From positions 1,223,001 to 1,287,000 of the forward strand of contig NZ_AP022839.1 in assembly GCF_011764505.1 (NCBI RefSeq): a stretch of DNA of 64,000 nt, in the 5' to 3' direction. How positions within the stretch are numbered: position 1 is the stretch's first letter; each line of letters begins with the position of its first letter. Of the stretch, positions 18,085 through 27,694 are shown piece after piece. The notes beneath the pieces are model-generated. The model was not told where the DNA came from. It ran no database searches and saw nothing but the letters and a program-made list of their open reading frames with translations. A program made the position numbers and the translations under genes. The DNA comes from Legionella antarctica. GTDB lineage: Bacteria > Pseudomonadota > Gammaproteobacteria > Legionellales > Legionellaceae.

Positions 18085-19776
18085 TTATGTGGTGCATGGA
18101 ACCTGCCGCACTTTAAGTAAGATTAATTCAGCCAATGATGGCATTTCAAATTTTTTAGTCACCCTATCGTAAATATACTGATAAACGTTAACTTTCAGTT
18201 TTCTGGCCGTCTGTACAATCGTGGCAAACGTATCCTTTGATTTGGTGCCATTTTGGGAGACCGTTTGGAGATTGATGTCGCGTATCCTTGCTTGAAACCG
18301 TGTCCCTAATTCAGAGGCATTGTTGTGCAATGGCAGAAATGGATGGTCTAACACCAATAATAACGCTTGTTTTTTAGCACGTGTCTTTGCAATGCGTTGA
18401 TCTAAAACATCATAGCCTGTCGTGGTTGCGAACAAAGTATCAAATTGCATTGATAGTTGTTGGGCCATTGATTGAGATGGAGCCGTCTTGTAAGTCAATA
18501 ATGCATGGTAGAAATCCCATAATTGCTCAAGAAATACAGCCAATATATTCTGATTCATATCTGAGAATGGAGTGAGTTTTTTATAATGACGACCTTCATG
18601 GATCCAGCACAGCGCATGATGTAGGGCCAATTTATTAAACTGAGGCGCATCATCTGTCATTAAATAATGGATGAAGTATTTCGAGTGCTGATAATAGGCA
18701 AGAGCTGCTGACTCAAGAATTATGCGTCGATTCGTGCTGTGTTTTTTTGGATTTGGAAAAAGTGTTCCCATCAAACTATCGATTGATTCACGTGTGAGGG
18801 GTTGTGCATGCAGCATTGGTTTAATTTGATCCAACCATTTTTTTGCGAGACCAAACTCATCCATTAACTCATAAGCCTCCTGATTAAACATAAACTTTAA
18901 TTGGTCTCGACACAGCAACTCCAATAAGGTCAAGCGATCTTTTTTACGACGAGTGAAGTATGCTGTAAAAAAGTCATTACATAAAACATGGGTGTAGTGA
19001 TTTTTGCCGTTAACACGACTGCCTGTGTCATCCATCTGCTGGTACAAGCCTGCGTTGCTACCGGCATCGACAATATCTTCTTTTTCCTGATGAAAAATAT
19101 CATTGCCTTCTGTCAGCATGGAAGCAATTTTACCATGTGATATTTGAATACCACATGTTTTTAAAAAGCGCTCAATGGCGCTCTCCGTCATCCCTGCATC
19201 ACGGTATAATGTGATGACCAGCGCTTTAACCCCAGGACCAAATTCACTGCCCTTATATTCGCCAGGAATCGGCGCAATAAAGGTTTTTTTCAAAGATGGT
19301 GAGTAATACGTTTCCAGCTTGAATTCAACATTATCCGTGATGATTTTTAGATCCTGGATGATTCGAATCTCAAAACCCTTGAACTTGGCGTCATCTGGCA
19401 GCGTTGCTTTGTCCAGAGCAATCGTAACACGTCTATCAATACGTACGTTTTTTTTGTCTTTGCCTGTGTTTTTATTGTTCCCTTTACCACGTTTATTGCG
19501 ATCTCCTTCAGATGAATGATTGGAATTGCCTGTATTATCGCCATTGCTACCTTTGGATTGACCGCGAATATTAGGTTTGCCCTGTTCACCCTTAAGGCGG
19601 TTTATCTCATCACGTAATACTTGGTTTTCCTCTCTGAGCAAAGCATTTTCTTCGGCAAGCATTTCGACCAAATTAACCAATACCTTAATGATAGTCACGG
19701 CCTTTTTGTCGGCAAGACTATCGATATCTTTTGTTAACTCATCTAAAACTTGTTTGATTTCTTGGCGTTTCATCAT
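18085..19776 (-). CDS. IS66-family transposase (TnpC-like)
   Basis: 563 residues. It has an N-terminal coiled coil (LVEMLAEENALLREENQVLR, about 32-60), a Gly/Asn/Lys-rich linker (about 65-110), a zinc-finger-less middle and the DDE core beginning YQQMDDTGSRVNGKNHYTHV. Further core landmarks are HHALCWIHEGRHYKKLTPF and FLPLHNNASELGTRFQ near the C terminus. The copy at 37487-39178 is identical. A second ATG directly after the first makes the exact start uncertain by one codon. It acts on the long terminal repeats of its own element. Confidence 0.93.
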   Translation of the reverse strand: MMKRQEIKQVLDELTKDIDSLADKKAVTIIKVLVNLVEMLAEENALLREENQVLRDEINRLKGEQGKPNIRGQSKGSNGDNTGNSNHSSEGDRNKRGKGNNKNTGKDKKNVRIDRRVTIALDKATLPDDAKFKGFEIRIIQDLKIITDNVEFKLETYYSPSLKKTFIAPIPGEYKGSEFGPGVKALVITLYRDAGMTESAIERFLKTCGIQISHGKIASMLTEGNDIFHQEKEDIVDAGSNAGLYQQMDDTGSRVNGKNHYTHVLCNDFFTAYFTRRKKDRLTLLELLCRDQLKFMFNQEAYELMDEFGLAKKWLDQIKPMLHAQPLTRESIDSLMGTLFPNPKKHSTNRRIILESAALAYYQHSKYFIHYLMTDDAPQFNKLALHHALCWIHEGRHYKKLTPFSDMNQNILAVFLEQLWDFYHALLTYKTAPSQSMAQQLSMQFDTLFATTTGYDVLDQRIAKTRAKKQALLLVLDHPFLPLHNNASELGTRFQARIRDINLQTVSQNGTKSKDTFATIVQTARKLKVNVYQYIYDRVTKKFEMPSLAELILLKVRQVPCTT

Positions 19777-20108
19777 CTACCACTGCGTTACTAATGCTGA
19801 TACGGCAATCACAACATGACTTTTTTTGAACGCATTTTTCGAGTTTTAACGCCACTAAGGGCTAAGAAAAAATCTGACCTCAGGAGGGAGATGTTTTATT
19901 AGTGAAAGGGGCTACATTGTGATCTTGGGGATCTTAGGGCATGCATATTGCATGACTTACGTTTGATATGGAAAAACATCAGTTTTACAGAAAAACCGTG
20001 TCAATAGGTATTTTGAATATTTTTAAAGAATTCCGCTTGCTGACGCGCGCGGCTCGGATTAATCCGGACTCAGTGGCAGACACTTACCCGGCGATTCTGA
20101 CAGGATAC
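19777..20108. other. IS66 leader region and right terminal repeat
   Basis: About 330 bases of the element upstream of its transposase gene. The last 80 are the terminal inverted repeat. A frame on the opposite strand starting ATG at 19968 runs outward through the repeat and stays open into the ankyrin gene here; in the second IS66 copy it stops 10 or so codons after the junction. No other gene is evident. Confidence 0.6.
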
Positions 20109-21393
20109 GAGTATTTGATTATTAAACCCGACAATTTACATCCAATACTTGCAACCGAAAGTGTTCGCAATTGTTACGCAGTATTAATCTTTCATTCAGA
20201 GCAAAGTGCCATTCTGCACTGGGATGATAATACCTGTCATTCTGAAATAAACAAGTTTGTAACCGAGTTTCTTAGTGAAAATTTAAAACTCAAAGACTGC
20301 ACCGTTCATCTTATAGGTGGATGGAAAGATCATGAGGAATCGATTAAATCTGGTGATTTTTTAAGAAATTATTTTTCAAATATAAATTTAATCCTGGATC
20401 ATTATCAAGTAAAACAATCAGCAGGTACTTTAAGTGAGACAGGCTTTAGCCTGGTTGCCATGGACTCAGTTTCGGGTCAGATATTTCTACAGGACAATTG
20501 GGTAAGACCCCAGTCTGGACAGGAAGGAACGGATGTATCTTATCGTGAAAAAAATTGCAGACTGTTAGACTTGACCCACTTTCAAGATGATATGTATCAA
20601 GATTCAGGTGTACGGATTATATCCAGAGACAATTTTTCTAACCAGCAGTCTCAAGAAGCAAATCAATTATGTGTGGCTGCCAGGGATAATAAAAAAGAGT
20701 TATTAATAAATAAAATTGATGAGGGAATTACAAATGTTAATGCTTCACCAAAAAATGGTAAGGGGTGGACTCCGCTTCATTTCGCCTGCAAAGTTGGAAA
20801 CATCGACACTGCCCGATTATTGCTGAACAACGGGGCAGATTTATTTCAAAAAAATGAGGGAGGAAAAACCCCTTATGATTTGATAGGTGACTATCCATTT
20901 GCAAAAAGGCAGTTGCTGGATGCTTTTCGATTAGTAAAATATAATATGTCCGTCAATCAAAAATCCTTAATTAGCCTATCTTTGTTTGCAAGACACCCAG
21001 AAAGACTTGATAACTCTCAAAGAACTCAGCTCTCGGCGATTGATGCGTTATTGAACAGTGAAGAAGGTTTAACTCAATTAGAGGCTAGCTTACCCCCCCC
21101 TTTATTAAGCAACGTAATAGATTGAGTCCATCACACACAATCTATTGCATATTTTTACTGGTTCACATGAAGCGTATATACAGAAACCGGGAATCCATCC
21201 TATACCTAATCGAGAACAAATTAAGAGAAGCAACACATTCAGTTTCCGCTTTTACCATTTCTCACCTTCTAGAGGCCTTTATTATGGTTTCAAATGATAT
21301 TTATACTCATATTATTCCAATAAAAAACAAAGTGGTTGATTAATTTCTCATATGGTGCAAAAATATACTTCTTTTTAGATGAAGGAACCATTC

Positions 21394-21798
21394 ATGAAGT
21401 GTCTGCGCATATTATCAATCATCAACGGTTTATTTTTATCCAGTAATGTTGCTGCTACAACTTTGATAACATCACTGCACAGTAATTATATAGATTTTAC
21501 TCATAATACAGCATGGGTATCAGAAATGCAGGATATGGGGCCAGACCTGGTTACGCCAGAGCAACCTCAAGGGTATAGCAGCGATAAAGGGGAGGAGGCT
21601 ATTGAGGATACAACAGACATACAACAGTTTTTACAAGAAATTTATTTGGAAAAAATCCCTTCCGTTTTATGGCAGTTTATTGAAATGCCATCAATGATTG
21701 GTGTTAACAATGTGAATAGAGATCAATTTACTCTTAACAACAGTGATCAGGTGCAACAAATCATCACAAAAAATCAATTAGATCTATTTTATGTATGA
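21394..21798 (+). CDS. Small exported protein of unknown function
   Basis: 134 residues starting MKCLRILSIINGLFLSSNVAATTL, a good signal peptide with cleavage likely after SNVA or AAT. GAAGGA stands seven bases before this ATG; an ATG five codons earlier (21379) has no better site. The mature part is acidic with no Cys and no recognised domain. It lies 268 bases after the ankyrin gene, a stretch in which I see no convincing gene. Function unknown. Confidence 0.55.
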   Translation: MKCLRILSIINGLFLSSNVAATTLITSLHSNYIDFTHNTAWVSEMQDMGPDLVTPEQPQGYSSDKGEEAIEDTTDIQQFLQEIYLEKIPSVLWQFIEMPSMIGVNNVNRDQFTLNNSDQVQQIITKNQLDLFYV

Positions 21799-22123
21799 TC
21801 TCTCTGCTGACTGATACCCGAAATGATATCAATAAATCCTTGTAATTTTATAGGATATCGTGAAAGTTTGTACTTTTTTGGACCTTGTTTCTATGTAACA
21901 GTATATCGGCCAGTTAATTCTAAGTGATGAAGTTTGTCACCTTTCCCGCGCAGAAAAAAATAAGATCTAAAGAAATGGGAGTTTTCATTTCTATATTATT
22001 AAATATAATGACTAGAAATAATAAAAAGTTAAAAAAAATTTAACTTAATGTATATTAAATCATGAGGTTAAATTGATTGGCTTTAATGCCCATTAAAAAG
22101 CTAATCAGTATATAAGAGGGTCT
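21799..22123. other. AT-rich intergenic region before the 22124 gene
   Basis: 325 bases, strongly AT-rich from about 21960 on. No gene is visible. It presumably holds the promoter of the 638-residue gene. I looked for a PmrA box (CTTAATATT direct repeat) and a CpxR box and found no acceptable match. Confidence 0.4.
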
Positions 22124-24040
22124 ATGCTTACAAAAATAGAACGTTTCGGACAATGGCGCGGAAAAAAATCTGATGATGAACAAAGCATCATAAAATCTGC
22201 CCTTCTTATTGGTGATTATGTTCATTCAGTGAAATACCTGGATACTATTAAATCTGATCTCTCTGATAATCTCTCAAACCAATATATAGCTTTCAATAAA
22301 TATGAAGAACGTTCTTATGGGGTTTTACTGCATTGCAAGCTTCAAATTGAAGAGGCGCTGGATCAAATACCTGTTACTGGAATCACCGAAAGGATTTTGC
22401 TAAATGATTTAAAGATTATTCTCGAAGAGATCTATGATAATCCACGCTCCAATCCCTCACAGAAAGGCAATGATTTAATTATAAAAACCAAGAAATTATT
22501 AATGCTGAATTCTGAACATCTTGCAGATAAAAAACTGGCGAAATTCTTGTGTTTTGATCTTTATGTTTTATTAAATATTGTTAATTTGTCATTAAGCCAA
22601 CTTACTTGGTGGCAGGAGATGGCAGTTAAGGCAGTGATGGATTTAAATAAAATGAAGGATGAGGTAACTATTTTGCTGCGAATGACCGAAGAAAAGGTGA
22701 GGCAGTTAGATAAGATTTTGGAAGAGTCTCTACAACCTATTCAAAGCATTGGAGAAAGGAAGAGTTCATCTGACCTTGAGTATGCTGATCAAACAAAACA
22801 AAAACTTACTCCCTTGCTGCAGATGGTCGAAGTAGAGTCTCCAAAAGATCATAGTTCCATACCTGAAAAAATAACAGTACAAGATTATTTTAATGATGAG
22901 TTTCTGGATATTATAAAAAGTTCAAATTCAGGGGATAAAGAAATCATTATGTTAGAAGAGAGAATGAATAAGGTCATAGAAAGCATTAATCGTTTACTCT
23001 TAAAAAGAAATAAAAAAGAAGAAATAAGGGTTAAAATAGAAAAAATTCAGTCACTCTTCAATGCATTTAAAGAAAATGATAAAAAAATCAGAGGGAGGCA
23101 ATATTGTTCAGATTTACTAAATTCTAATTATGAATCATTTAAACTTCTTATGGATAACTGTAATGGCTCTGAAAAATTACAATTAATAACAAAAATTGAA
23201 CAATTAAATAGCCCTAATCTATCGAAGCAGATGCTCTACAGTATCAGTCGGGCGACCGCAATAATCACCCAGGTTTATCGAGTTTTCACACCCCAAAAAC
23301 TGCAGGATACGGTTATTACTAAAATACCTACCTTAGATAGTGAATGTAAGGTCAGAATAAAAGATTTAGCAAGAGCTTGTATATCAACCTTGAATCAGGA
23401 GTATTCTGTTACAGATAGAGAAATAGCCATATTAAATCATCAATTATCTAATGAAAATCTTGAGGTAGAGCAATTGATAGCTCAAGAATCCACTGCTAAT
23501 CTGGTTTTATTAGTTAAAGCAAATACTGCAGCCAGAGATGCTTTGCGGCAATATAGAGGCGTTGCTGAATTTTTAAACGATACAGTCTGGCATATTAATG
23601 TTATCAAAGAATCAACCCGTGTTTTAGATCAATTTATCCATATCCATGATGGGTTTTTAGTAAGACTTTCTAATTTATTTGCTCAAATATCAATTCTATT
23701 TAAATCCGATACGGCCGCGATGATTGATAGGGCTCGTGAAATGAAAGAGCACTTGGCAGGTTTTAATGGGGATTATAAAAATGAATTGGCAAAAGAATTA
23801 AATAGGATCATGCATCATCCTGATATAAATCAAGAGTTGAAGACCAGGCTACAACAGAAGATAGGGATAAAATTAACCAGCGAAACACGAATCATACCGT
23901 TCACTTCTCCAAGTAAAGCAGAGGTGGAGTATTTGACGAGAAGCCTGGAAGAGTTGTTTAATATGAAATCAGAGTCTGGATTACCGGAGAGAAATGAGCC
24001 TCTTTCCGAGGTGTCTTTATCTCCTTCACAATCCTATTAA
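22124..24040 (+). CDS. Large helical protein, candidate Dot/Icm effector
   Basis: 638 residues, no family recognised. It is helical almost throughout, with charged heptad-like stretches (about 160-215, 270-330, 410-450) that suggest coiled coils. There is no signal peptide or transmembrane segment. The C-terminal 35 residues hold EE next to a polar Ser/Glu/Pro-rich tail (SLEELFNMKSESGLPERNE, ending SPSQSY), the composition seen in Dot/Icm translocation signals. AGAGGG precedes the ATG. It stands alone after a long AT-rich region, which also fits an effector. The IS21 element starts 28 bases after the stop. Confidence 0.6.
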   Translation: MLTKIERFGQWRGKKSDDEQSIIKSALLIGDYVHSVKYLDTIKSDLSDNLSNQYIAFNKYEERSYGVLLHCKLQIEEALDQIPVTGITERILLNDLKIILEEIYDNPRSNPSQKGNDLIIKTKKLLMLNSEHLADKKLAKFLCFDLYVLLNIVNLSLSQLTWWQEMAVKAVMDLNKMKDEVTILLRMTEEKVRQLDKILEESLQPIQSIGERKSSSDLEYADQTKQKLTPLLQMVEVESPKDHSSIPEKITVQDYFNDEFLDIIKSSNSGDKEIIMLEERMNKVIESINRLLLKRNKKEEIRVKIEKIQSLFNAFKENDKKIRGRQYCSDLLNSNYESFKLLMDNCNGSEKLQLITKIEQLNSPNLSKQMLYSISRATAIITQVYRVFTPQKLQDTVITKIPTLDSECKVRIKDLARACISTLNQEYSVTDREIAILNHQLSNENLEVEQLIAQESTANLVLLVKANTAARDALRQYRGVAEFLNDTVWHINVIKESTRVLDQFIHIHDGFLVRLSNLFAQISILFKSDTAAMIDRAREMKEHLAGFNGDYKNELAKELNRIMHHPDINQELKTRLQQKIGIKLTSETRIIPFTSPSKAEVEYLTRSLEELFNMKSESGLPERNEPLSEVSLSPSQSY

Positions 24041-24216
24041 TCAGAGAATTATGAGTCGCAATCTAGAGTGTCATGGGCCACGATTACTAGCCCACTAAAG
24101 GTCGGGTTTGGCCACGATTAATGGCCCACTCCATGGCCATCTCTGAGTCCCACTTTGAGTAGCAAATAAACAGTGTTAGTTTGGTCATTACCAATAACTA
24201 ACGGATTTGTTATGAG

Positions 24217-25764
24217 ATGAGGATTAAAACAATGGCAGAAATTAGAGAGGTGCTATATCAGCACAAAAAAGGGATGACTCAACGCAATATTGAAAAGTCT
24301 CTAAGCGTTTCACGAATGAGCATACGCAAGTACGTTTCAATGGCCAAGGATTTGGGTTATCAGGAGGATATTTCCAATGATGAGCTCGAAGTTATCGCTT
24401 TGCAGATACATAATAAAATCGTTAATACTACAGCCAACAACAGACCCAATAAATCAGAAAAAGAACTTGAGGCGCATCACGAAAAAATAGCATCACTCCT
24501 CACTGAGAAGTGGATTACCCATATGCAGATACACCGAATTTTAAGCGATAATGGTCTTGTTAGCAGTCGAAGAAGTCTTAGTCGTTATATTGAACGTCAT
24601 TTCCCCTCGTTGCCTAAGGCTACGGTACATTTGTTAACAAAGCCTGGGCATGAAGCACAAGTTGACTATGCGTTTGTTGGGTTTATCAATAATAAAAAAA
24701 CATACGCTTTTATTATGACGTTATCACATAGTCGGTATCGATATGTTGAGTTTGTACATTCTCAAAATCAGCAATCATGGGCGCAAAGCCATATCAATGC
24801 CTTTCATTTTTTTGGAGGCGTGCCCAACTGCATTCTTTTAGACAATTTGAAATCGGGAATTATTAAAGCACATATTTATGATCCAACGGTCAATGAAACC
24901 TATGCAGAGTTATCTCGCTTTTATGACTTTATAGCCGATCCGGCGAAGGCTCGAACGCCCGAGCACAAGGGGAAGGTTGAGCGTAGTGTTCAATTGGTAA
25001 AAGAACAGGTTATCGCGGGGATAACCTATGATGATTTGGCCTCGATGAACGCCTTTGCACGTGATTGGTGCGCTAATAAGGTATCGCACGTCATCTGCAG
25101 TACCACTGGTGAAAAGCCAATTGACGTATTTAAAAATGAAGAATTTAATTTATTAAACCCACTGCCAGCAGGCGCTTTTGATATGCCCATTTGGATGGAT
25201 GCTCAAGTTCATCGTGACCATCATTTTGTTGTTGCTGGTAATTTTTATTCTGTGCCAACGATACATATCGGGACAAAGGTTAAAATTAGAGTTGGCTTGA
25301 AGACCGTTCAGGCCTATGTGAATCATGCTTTGATTAAGACCCATATTCGTAACTACGGGCGTGGACAGTGGGAAACGGATCCCAATGACTACCATAATTC
25401 TGCAAAGTATTACTTAGAAAATACTGCTGGCGTTTGTATTGAAGCGGCCAAAGCAATTGGTCAGGCAACGGAGGAAATGGTCACAAAGGTACTGGCTGAA
25501 GGCTCTAGAACGAGCTTAAGAAAAGCCCAGGCTATCATCCGCTTGGTTGAGGAATACGGTAATGAGCGCCTTGAAAATGCATGTTTACGCGCGATTTTAT
25601 TTGATAATTATACTCATCAATCATTGAAAAAAATCCTCACGGAAGGCCTGGATAAAAAAGACACGAGAACATTCTCCACTAAGCGCTCGGCCAATCATGA
25701 GAACTTTGCCTATATTCGCGCAGCAAGTGATTACAGCTCAACGATGGAGGCTCATTATGAGTGA
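24217..25764 (+). CDS. istA: IS21 transposase IstA (element A)
   Basis: 515 residues. It has a resolvase-like helix-turn-helix at about residues 18-42 (GMTQRNIEKSLSVSRMSIRK) and an rve DDE core with HEAQVDYAFVG (Asp), CILLDNLKSG (Asp) and EHKGKVERSVQ (Glu). A C-terminal beta domain contains VAGNFYSVPTIHIGTKV. Its stop overlaps istB in ATGAGTGA. The start at 24217 was taken because the next in-frame ATG is only five codons on; neither has a strong ribosome site. Confidence 0.93.
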   Translation: MRIKTMAEIREVLYQHKKGMTQRNIEKSLSVSRMSIRKYVSMAKDLGYQEDISNDELEVIALQIHNKIVNTTANNRPNKSEKELEAHHEKIASLLTEKWITHMQIHRILSDNGLVSSRRSLSRYIERHFPSLPKATVHLLTKPGHEAQVDYAFVGFINNKKTYAFIMTLSHSRYRYVEFVHSQNQQSWAQSHINAFHFFGGVPNCILLDNLKSGIIKAHIYDPTVNETYAELSRFYDFIADPAKARTPEHKGKVERSVQLVKEQVIAGITYDDLASMNAFARDWCANKVSHVICSTTGEKPIDVFKNEEFNLLNPLPAGAFDMPIWMDAQVHRDHHFVVAGNFYSVPTIHIGTKVKIRVGLKTVQAYVNHALIKTHIRNYGRGQWETDPNDYHNSAKYYLENTAGVCIEAAKAIGQATEEMVTKVLAEGSRTSLRKAQAIIRLVEEYGNERLENACLRAILFDNYTHQSLKKILTEGLDKKDTRTFSTKRSANHENFAYIRAASDYSSTMEAHYE

Positions 25765-26512
25765 TATCAATATGTTAGAGCTTGCAAAAAAACTACGTTT
25801 GACAGGGATCCCAGACACACTGCTAGCAAGAGTAGAACAGGCTCGCGCAGCGTCCCTCTCTTATGAAGAGTTGCTCTCAATGTTGTTTCAGGATGAGGAT
25901 GAGGCTCGTCAACAAAAATTGCTTGCTGGGCGTGTAAGGCAAGCTCGATTTGAGGAGCCTCAGTGTTTTGAAAATTTTGAACTGGCTCGATATTCAACAC
26001 AAGTCACACAAGCCATCCGCACCCTGATGACAGGGAAGTTTATCAAAGAAAAAAACCATGTCATCATCATGGGACCTGTTGGCACCGGAAAGACTCACCT
26101 GGCTCAAGCCCTGGGTCTAATGGCATGTCAACGACATAAAAAAGTCTGCTTTATAAGAGCGAATGAACTGTTAAATCAGTTCCACCAAGCAAGAGCGGAT
26201 GAAACATGGACTGCGCTTTTTAAACGTTACTCACGATACGATGTGCTTATTTTAGATGACTTCGGGCTGAAAGCATTATCGCCAGAACAGTCCACTGATC
26301 TGTATGATTTAATAGCAGCTATCCATGTAAACTCTATGCTAATTATAACTACTAACCGTAAAATAGAAGGATGGATGGAGCTATTTTATGATCCGGTTAT
26401 GGCAAACGCAGCATTAGATCGTATCGTAAATAAAGCTTATCGAATTGTTCTTGATGGGGAGTCATACAGGAAAAAATTTATACCGAAATTTAATTTAGTA
26501 GATGACAAGTGA
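25757..26512 (+). CDS. istB: IS21 helper ATPase IstB (element A)
   Basis: 251 residues from MSDINMLELAKKLRLTG. AAA+ ATPase of the DnaC/IstB group that selects and presents target DNA to IstA. Walker A reads GPVGTGKTHLA, Walker B DVLILDDFGL, and the sensor-1 region LIITTNRKIEGW. It is coupled to istA by the ATGAGTGA overlap; an upstream in-frame ATG at 25697 lies inside istA and is unlikely. Confidence 0.94.
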   Translation: MSDINMLELAKKLRLTGIPDTLLARVEQARAASLSYEELLSMLFQDEDEARQQKLLAGRVRQARFEEPQCFENFELARYSTQVTQAIRTLMTGKFIKEKNHVIIMGPVGTGKTHLAQALGLMACQRHKKVCFIRANELLNQFHQARADETWTALFKRYSRYDVLILDDFGLKALSPEQSTDLYDLIAAIHVNSMLIITTNRKIEGWMELFYDPVMANAALDRIVNKAYRIVLDGESYRKKFIPKFNLVDDK

Positions 26513-26584
26513 GTTAAAAAAATTTACCCTAAGTGGGCTACTTTGAGTGGCCAGAGGGTGGGCTAGTAATCGTGACCCATGACA

Positions 26585-27215
26585 GGTCCAGTGGATAATG
26601 AAACAAAATGCTAAACCACATATTTATTGTGCTAATGCAGTAGGAATTTATGGACTACAGAACAATGGTGATCCAACTGTATTTGATGAAGATACAGACA
26701 TTGACTTTTCTCATCCAAAAGATTTTTTAAGTGAAGTGGGTATTCGATGGCAGCAAGCCTTAAAAGATGCTGAAGATGCTGGGCTGGCTGTGACCACAAC
26801 CCGTTTTGGAGTGGTTTTAAAGAAAGGAAAAGGGTTTTTAGGTAAATTGTATCCCAGTTATATATGTGGATTAGGAAGTGTTATTGGTGATGGCCGCCAA
26901 ATTTTGTCTTGGGTAGATAGTAGAGATCTGGTAAATGCATACCGATTTTTATTAGCTCATCCACACCTTACCGGTCCAGTGAACATTACTTCACCAAATC
27001 CCTGTATGCAAAAGGACTTCGCAAAAGCATTCGCACAATCTCTCCATAGACCGTTATTGCTGAAAACTCCTGCTTTTGTAATGCGATTATTATTTGGTGA
27101 GATGGGTGAATATTTAATCAACAGCGGTCAAAGAGTTGTGCCAAAACGTCTTCTAGAAGCTGGATTTAAATTTCAATCGAATGATATTAAAGAGGCTTTA
27201 GAGCATTTGGCATAA
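26585..27215 (+). pseudogene. TIGR01777-type NAD-dependent epimerase, 5' truncated by IS21-A
   Basis: About 209 residues survive. The C-terminal two thirds of a YfcH-like SDR epimerase are clear: HIYCANAVGIYG with the Tyr of the active site, GIRWQQALKDAEDAGL, TTRFGVVLKKGKGFL, SWVDSRDLVNAYRFLL and NITSPNPCMQKDFAKAF. The N-terminal Rossmann part with G-x-x-G-x-x-G that binds NAD(P), roughly 95 residues, is missing. The frame is open from the IS junction (VQWIMKQNAK), so the IS cut through the coding region. An ATG at 26598 could start a remnant, which would not bind the cofactor. Confidence 0.85.
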
Positions 27216-27235
27216 AAGTTGATTATTAATAAATG

Positions 27236-27267
27236 AAGCCCGAAATCATCTCTGTGCTAACGGGCTT
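27236..27267. terminator. Bidirectional terminator-like hairpin
   Basis: AAGCCCG (27236-27242) pairs with CGGGCTT (27261-27267) across an 18-base loop. It lies between the end of the epimerase remnant and the end of the convergent DUF4949-like gene. T runs are weak on both sides. Confidence 0.5.
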
Positions 27268-27277
27268 ATCAGCTATC

Positions 27278-27694
27278 TTAATGATTTTTTTGGAAATATT
27301 GCTTTAATTTCATCGGAGAAATAGTTTCATCGTCTTTGATTGCAGCAGCAACAACGTTTTGATGCCCCGTTTCATAAGTACAAACCATTGCGCCACTATG
27401 TTGATCAATAACGCCAGGAGCATTCATGGTGCTTAAAATCTCATTAGCAGCATCCAGGGCAACATCATCAGAATCACCTAATAAAGGTGCTATAATAAAG
27501 CCCCAGTTTGATGCAGTATTATAGGTGCTAATATTATAAGTAAGATAGATATCTGGTCCTATTTGTTCAGCCATAGACAGACCTTCAGCTTTAATATCGT
27601 TAATATCCGGACATGTTGTCTCCTGGGACGAGAACGCTGAACCGGCAAGAATTAAAGCTCCAGCAAAAGCGGTTAATTTCGATCGTAACATCAT
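27278..27694 (-). CDS. DUF4949-like small exported protein
   Basis: 138 residues from the first of two adjacent ATG codons at 27694, with AGGAG nine bases upstream. The signal peptide MMLRSKLTAFAGALILAGSAFSS (given in part: LTAFAGALILAGSAFS) precedes a mature domain with TCPDINDIKAEGLSMAEQI, LTYNISTYNTASNWGFI and VCTYETGHQNVVAAAI. Two Cys residues could pair. This pattern is what I recall for DUF4949 proteins, found nearly only in Legionella; one relative has been linked to hemin binding. Function here unknown. Confidence 0.65.
   Translation of the reverse strand: MMLRSKLTAFAGALILAGSAFSSQETTCPDINDIKAEGLSMAEQIGPDIYLTYNISTYNTASNWGFIIAPLLGDSDDVALDAANEILSTMNAPGVIDQHSGAMVCTYETGHQNVVAAAIKDDETISPMKLKQYFQKNH

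Larger units (their letters stand above)
17993..20108 (-). mobile_element. IS66-family element, copy 1
   Basis: 2116 bp, flanked by the 8-bp duplication GAGTATTT (17985-17992 and 20109-20116), the target size expected for IS66. The ends begin GTATCCTGTCAGAATCGCCG and form inverted repeats of about 80 bp with only two mismatches, much longer than usual for this family. It carries a single transposase gene and no tnpA or tnpB accessory genes, as in the ISBst12-like subgroup. A second copy is at 37395-39510. The two differ by one base at 19813 (C here, T there) among the parts I compared. Confidence 0.95.
17910..21125 (+). pseudogene. Ankyrin-repeat gene split by IS66 (candidate Dot/Icm effector)
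   Basis: The gene starts at ATG 17910 (MAREKIDARQNGMGASNK...) and is interrupted at codon 26 by the IS66 element at 17993-20108. The frame resumes at 20109 with the duplicated GAGTATTT, giving ...LVLQK|EYLIIKPDN in one frame. Without the IS the protein would be about 364 residues. The first 190 residues form an unrecognised domain (CYAVLIFHSEQSAILHWD, HLIGGWKDHEES) whose layout recalls CheD-like deamidases, but this is weak. Ankyrin repeats follow (KGWTPLHFACKVGNIDTARL, GADLFQKNEGGKTPYDL), then a helical C terminus. Ankyrin proteins in Legionella are very often Dot/Icm effectors. From 19968 a start inside the IS could make an in-frame chimera. Confidence 0.8.
24069..26584 (+). mobile_element. 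IS21-family element A
   Basis: 2516 bp with terminal repeats TGTCATGGGCCACGATTACT at the left and, on the reverse strand, TGTCATGGGTCACGATTACT at the right. A second, internal copy of the GGCCACGATTA-type motif follows the left end, as is typical of the multiple transposase-binding repeats of IS21. It carries istA and istB with an 8-base overlap. No target duplication is visible (left flank ends TCTAGAG, right flank begins GGTCCAG) and the right flank is the middle of an epimerase gene, so adjacent DNA has been lost. Confidence 0.9.

Noticed and set aside
21122..21343. 73-codon open frame after the ankyrin gene
   Set aside because: The start has no ribosome site, the sequence is not protein-like in the middle, and no family is recognised.
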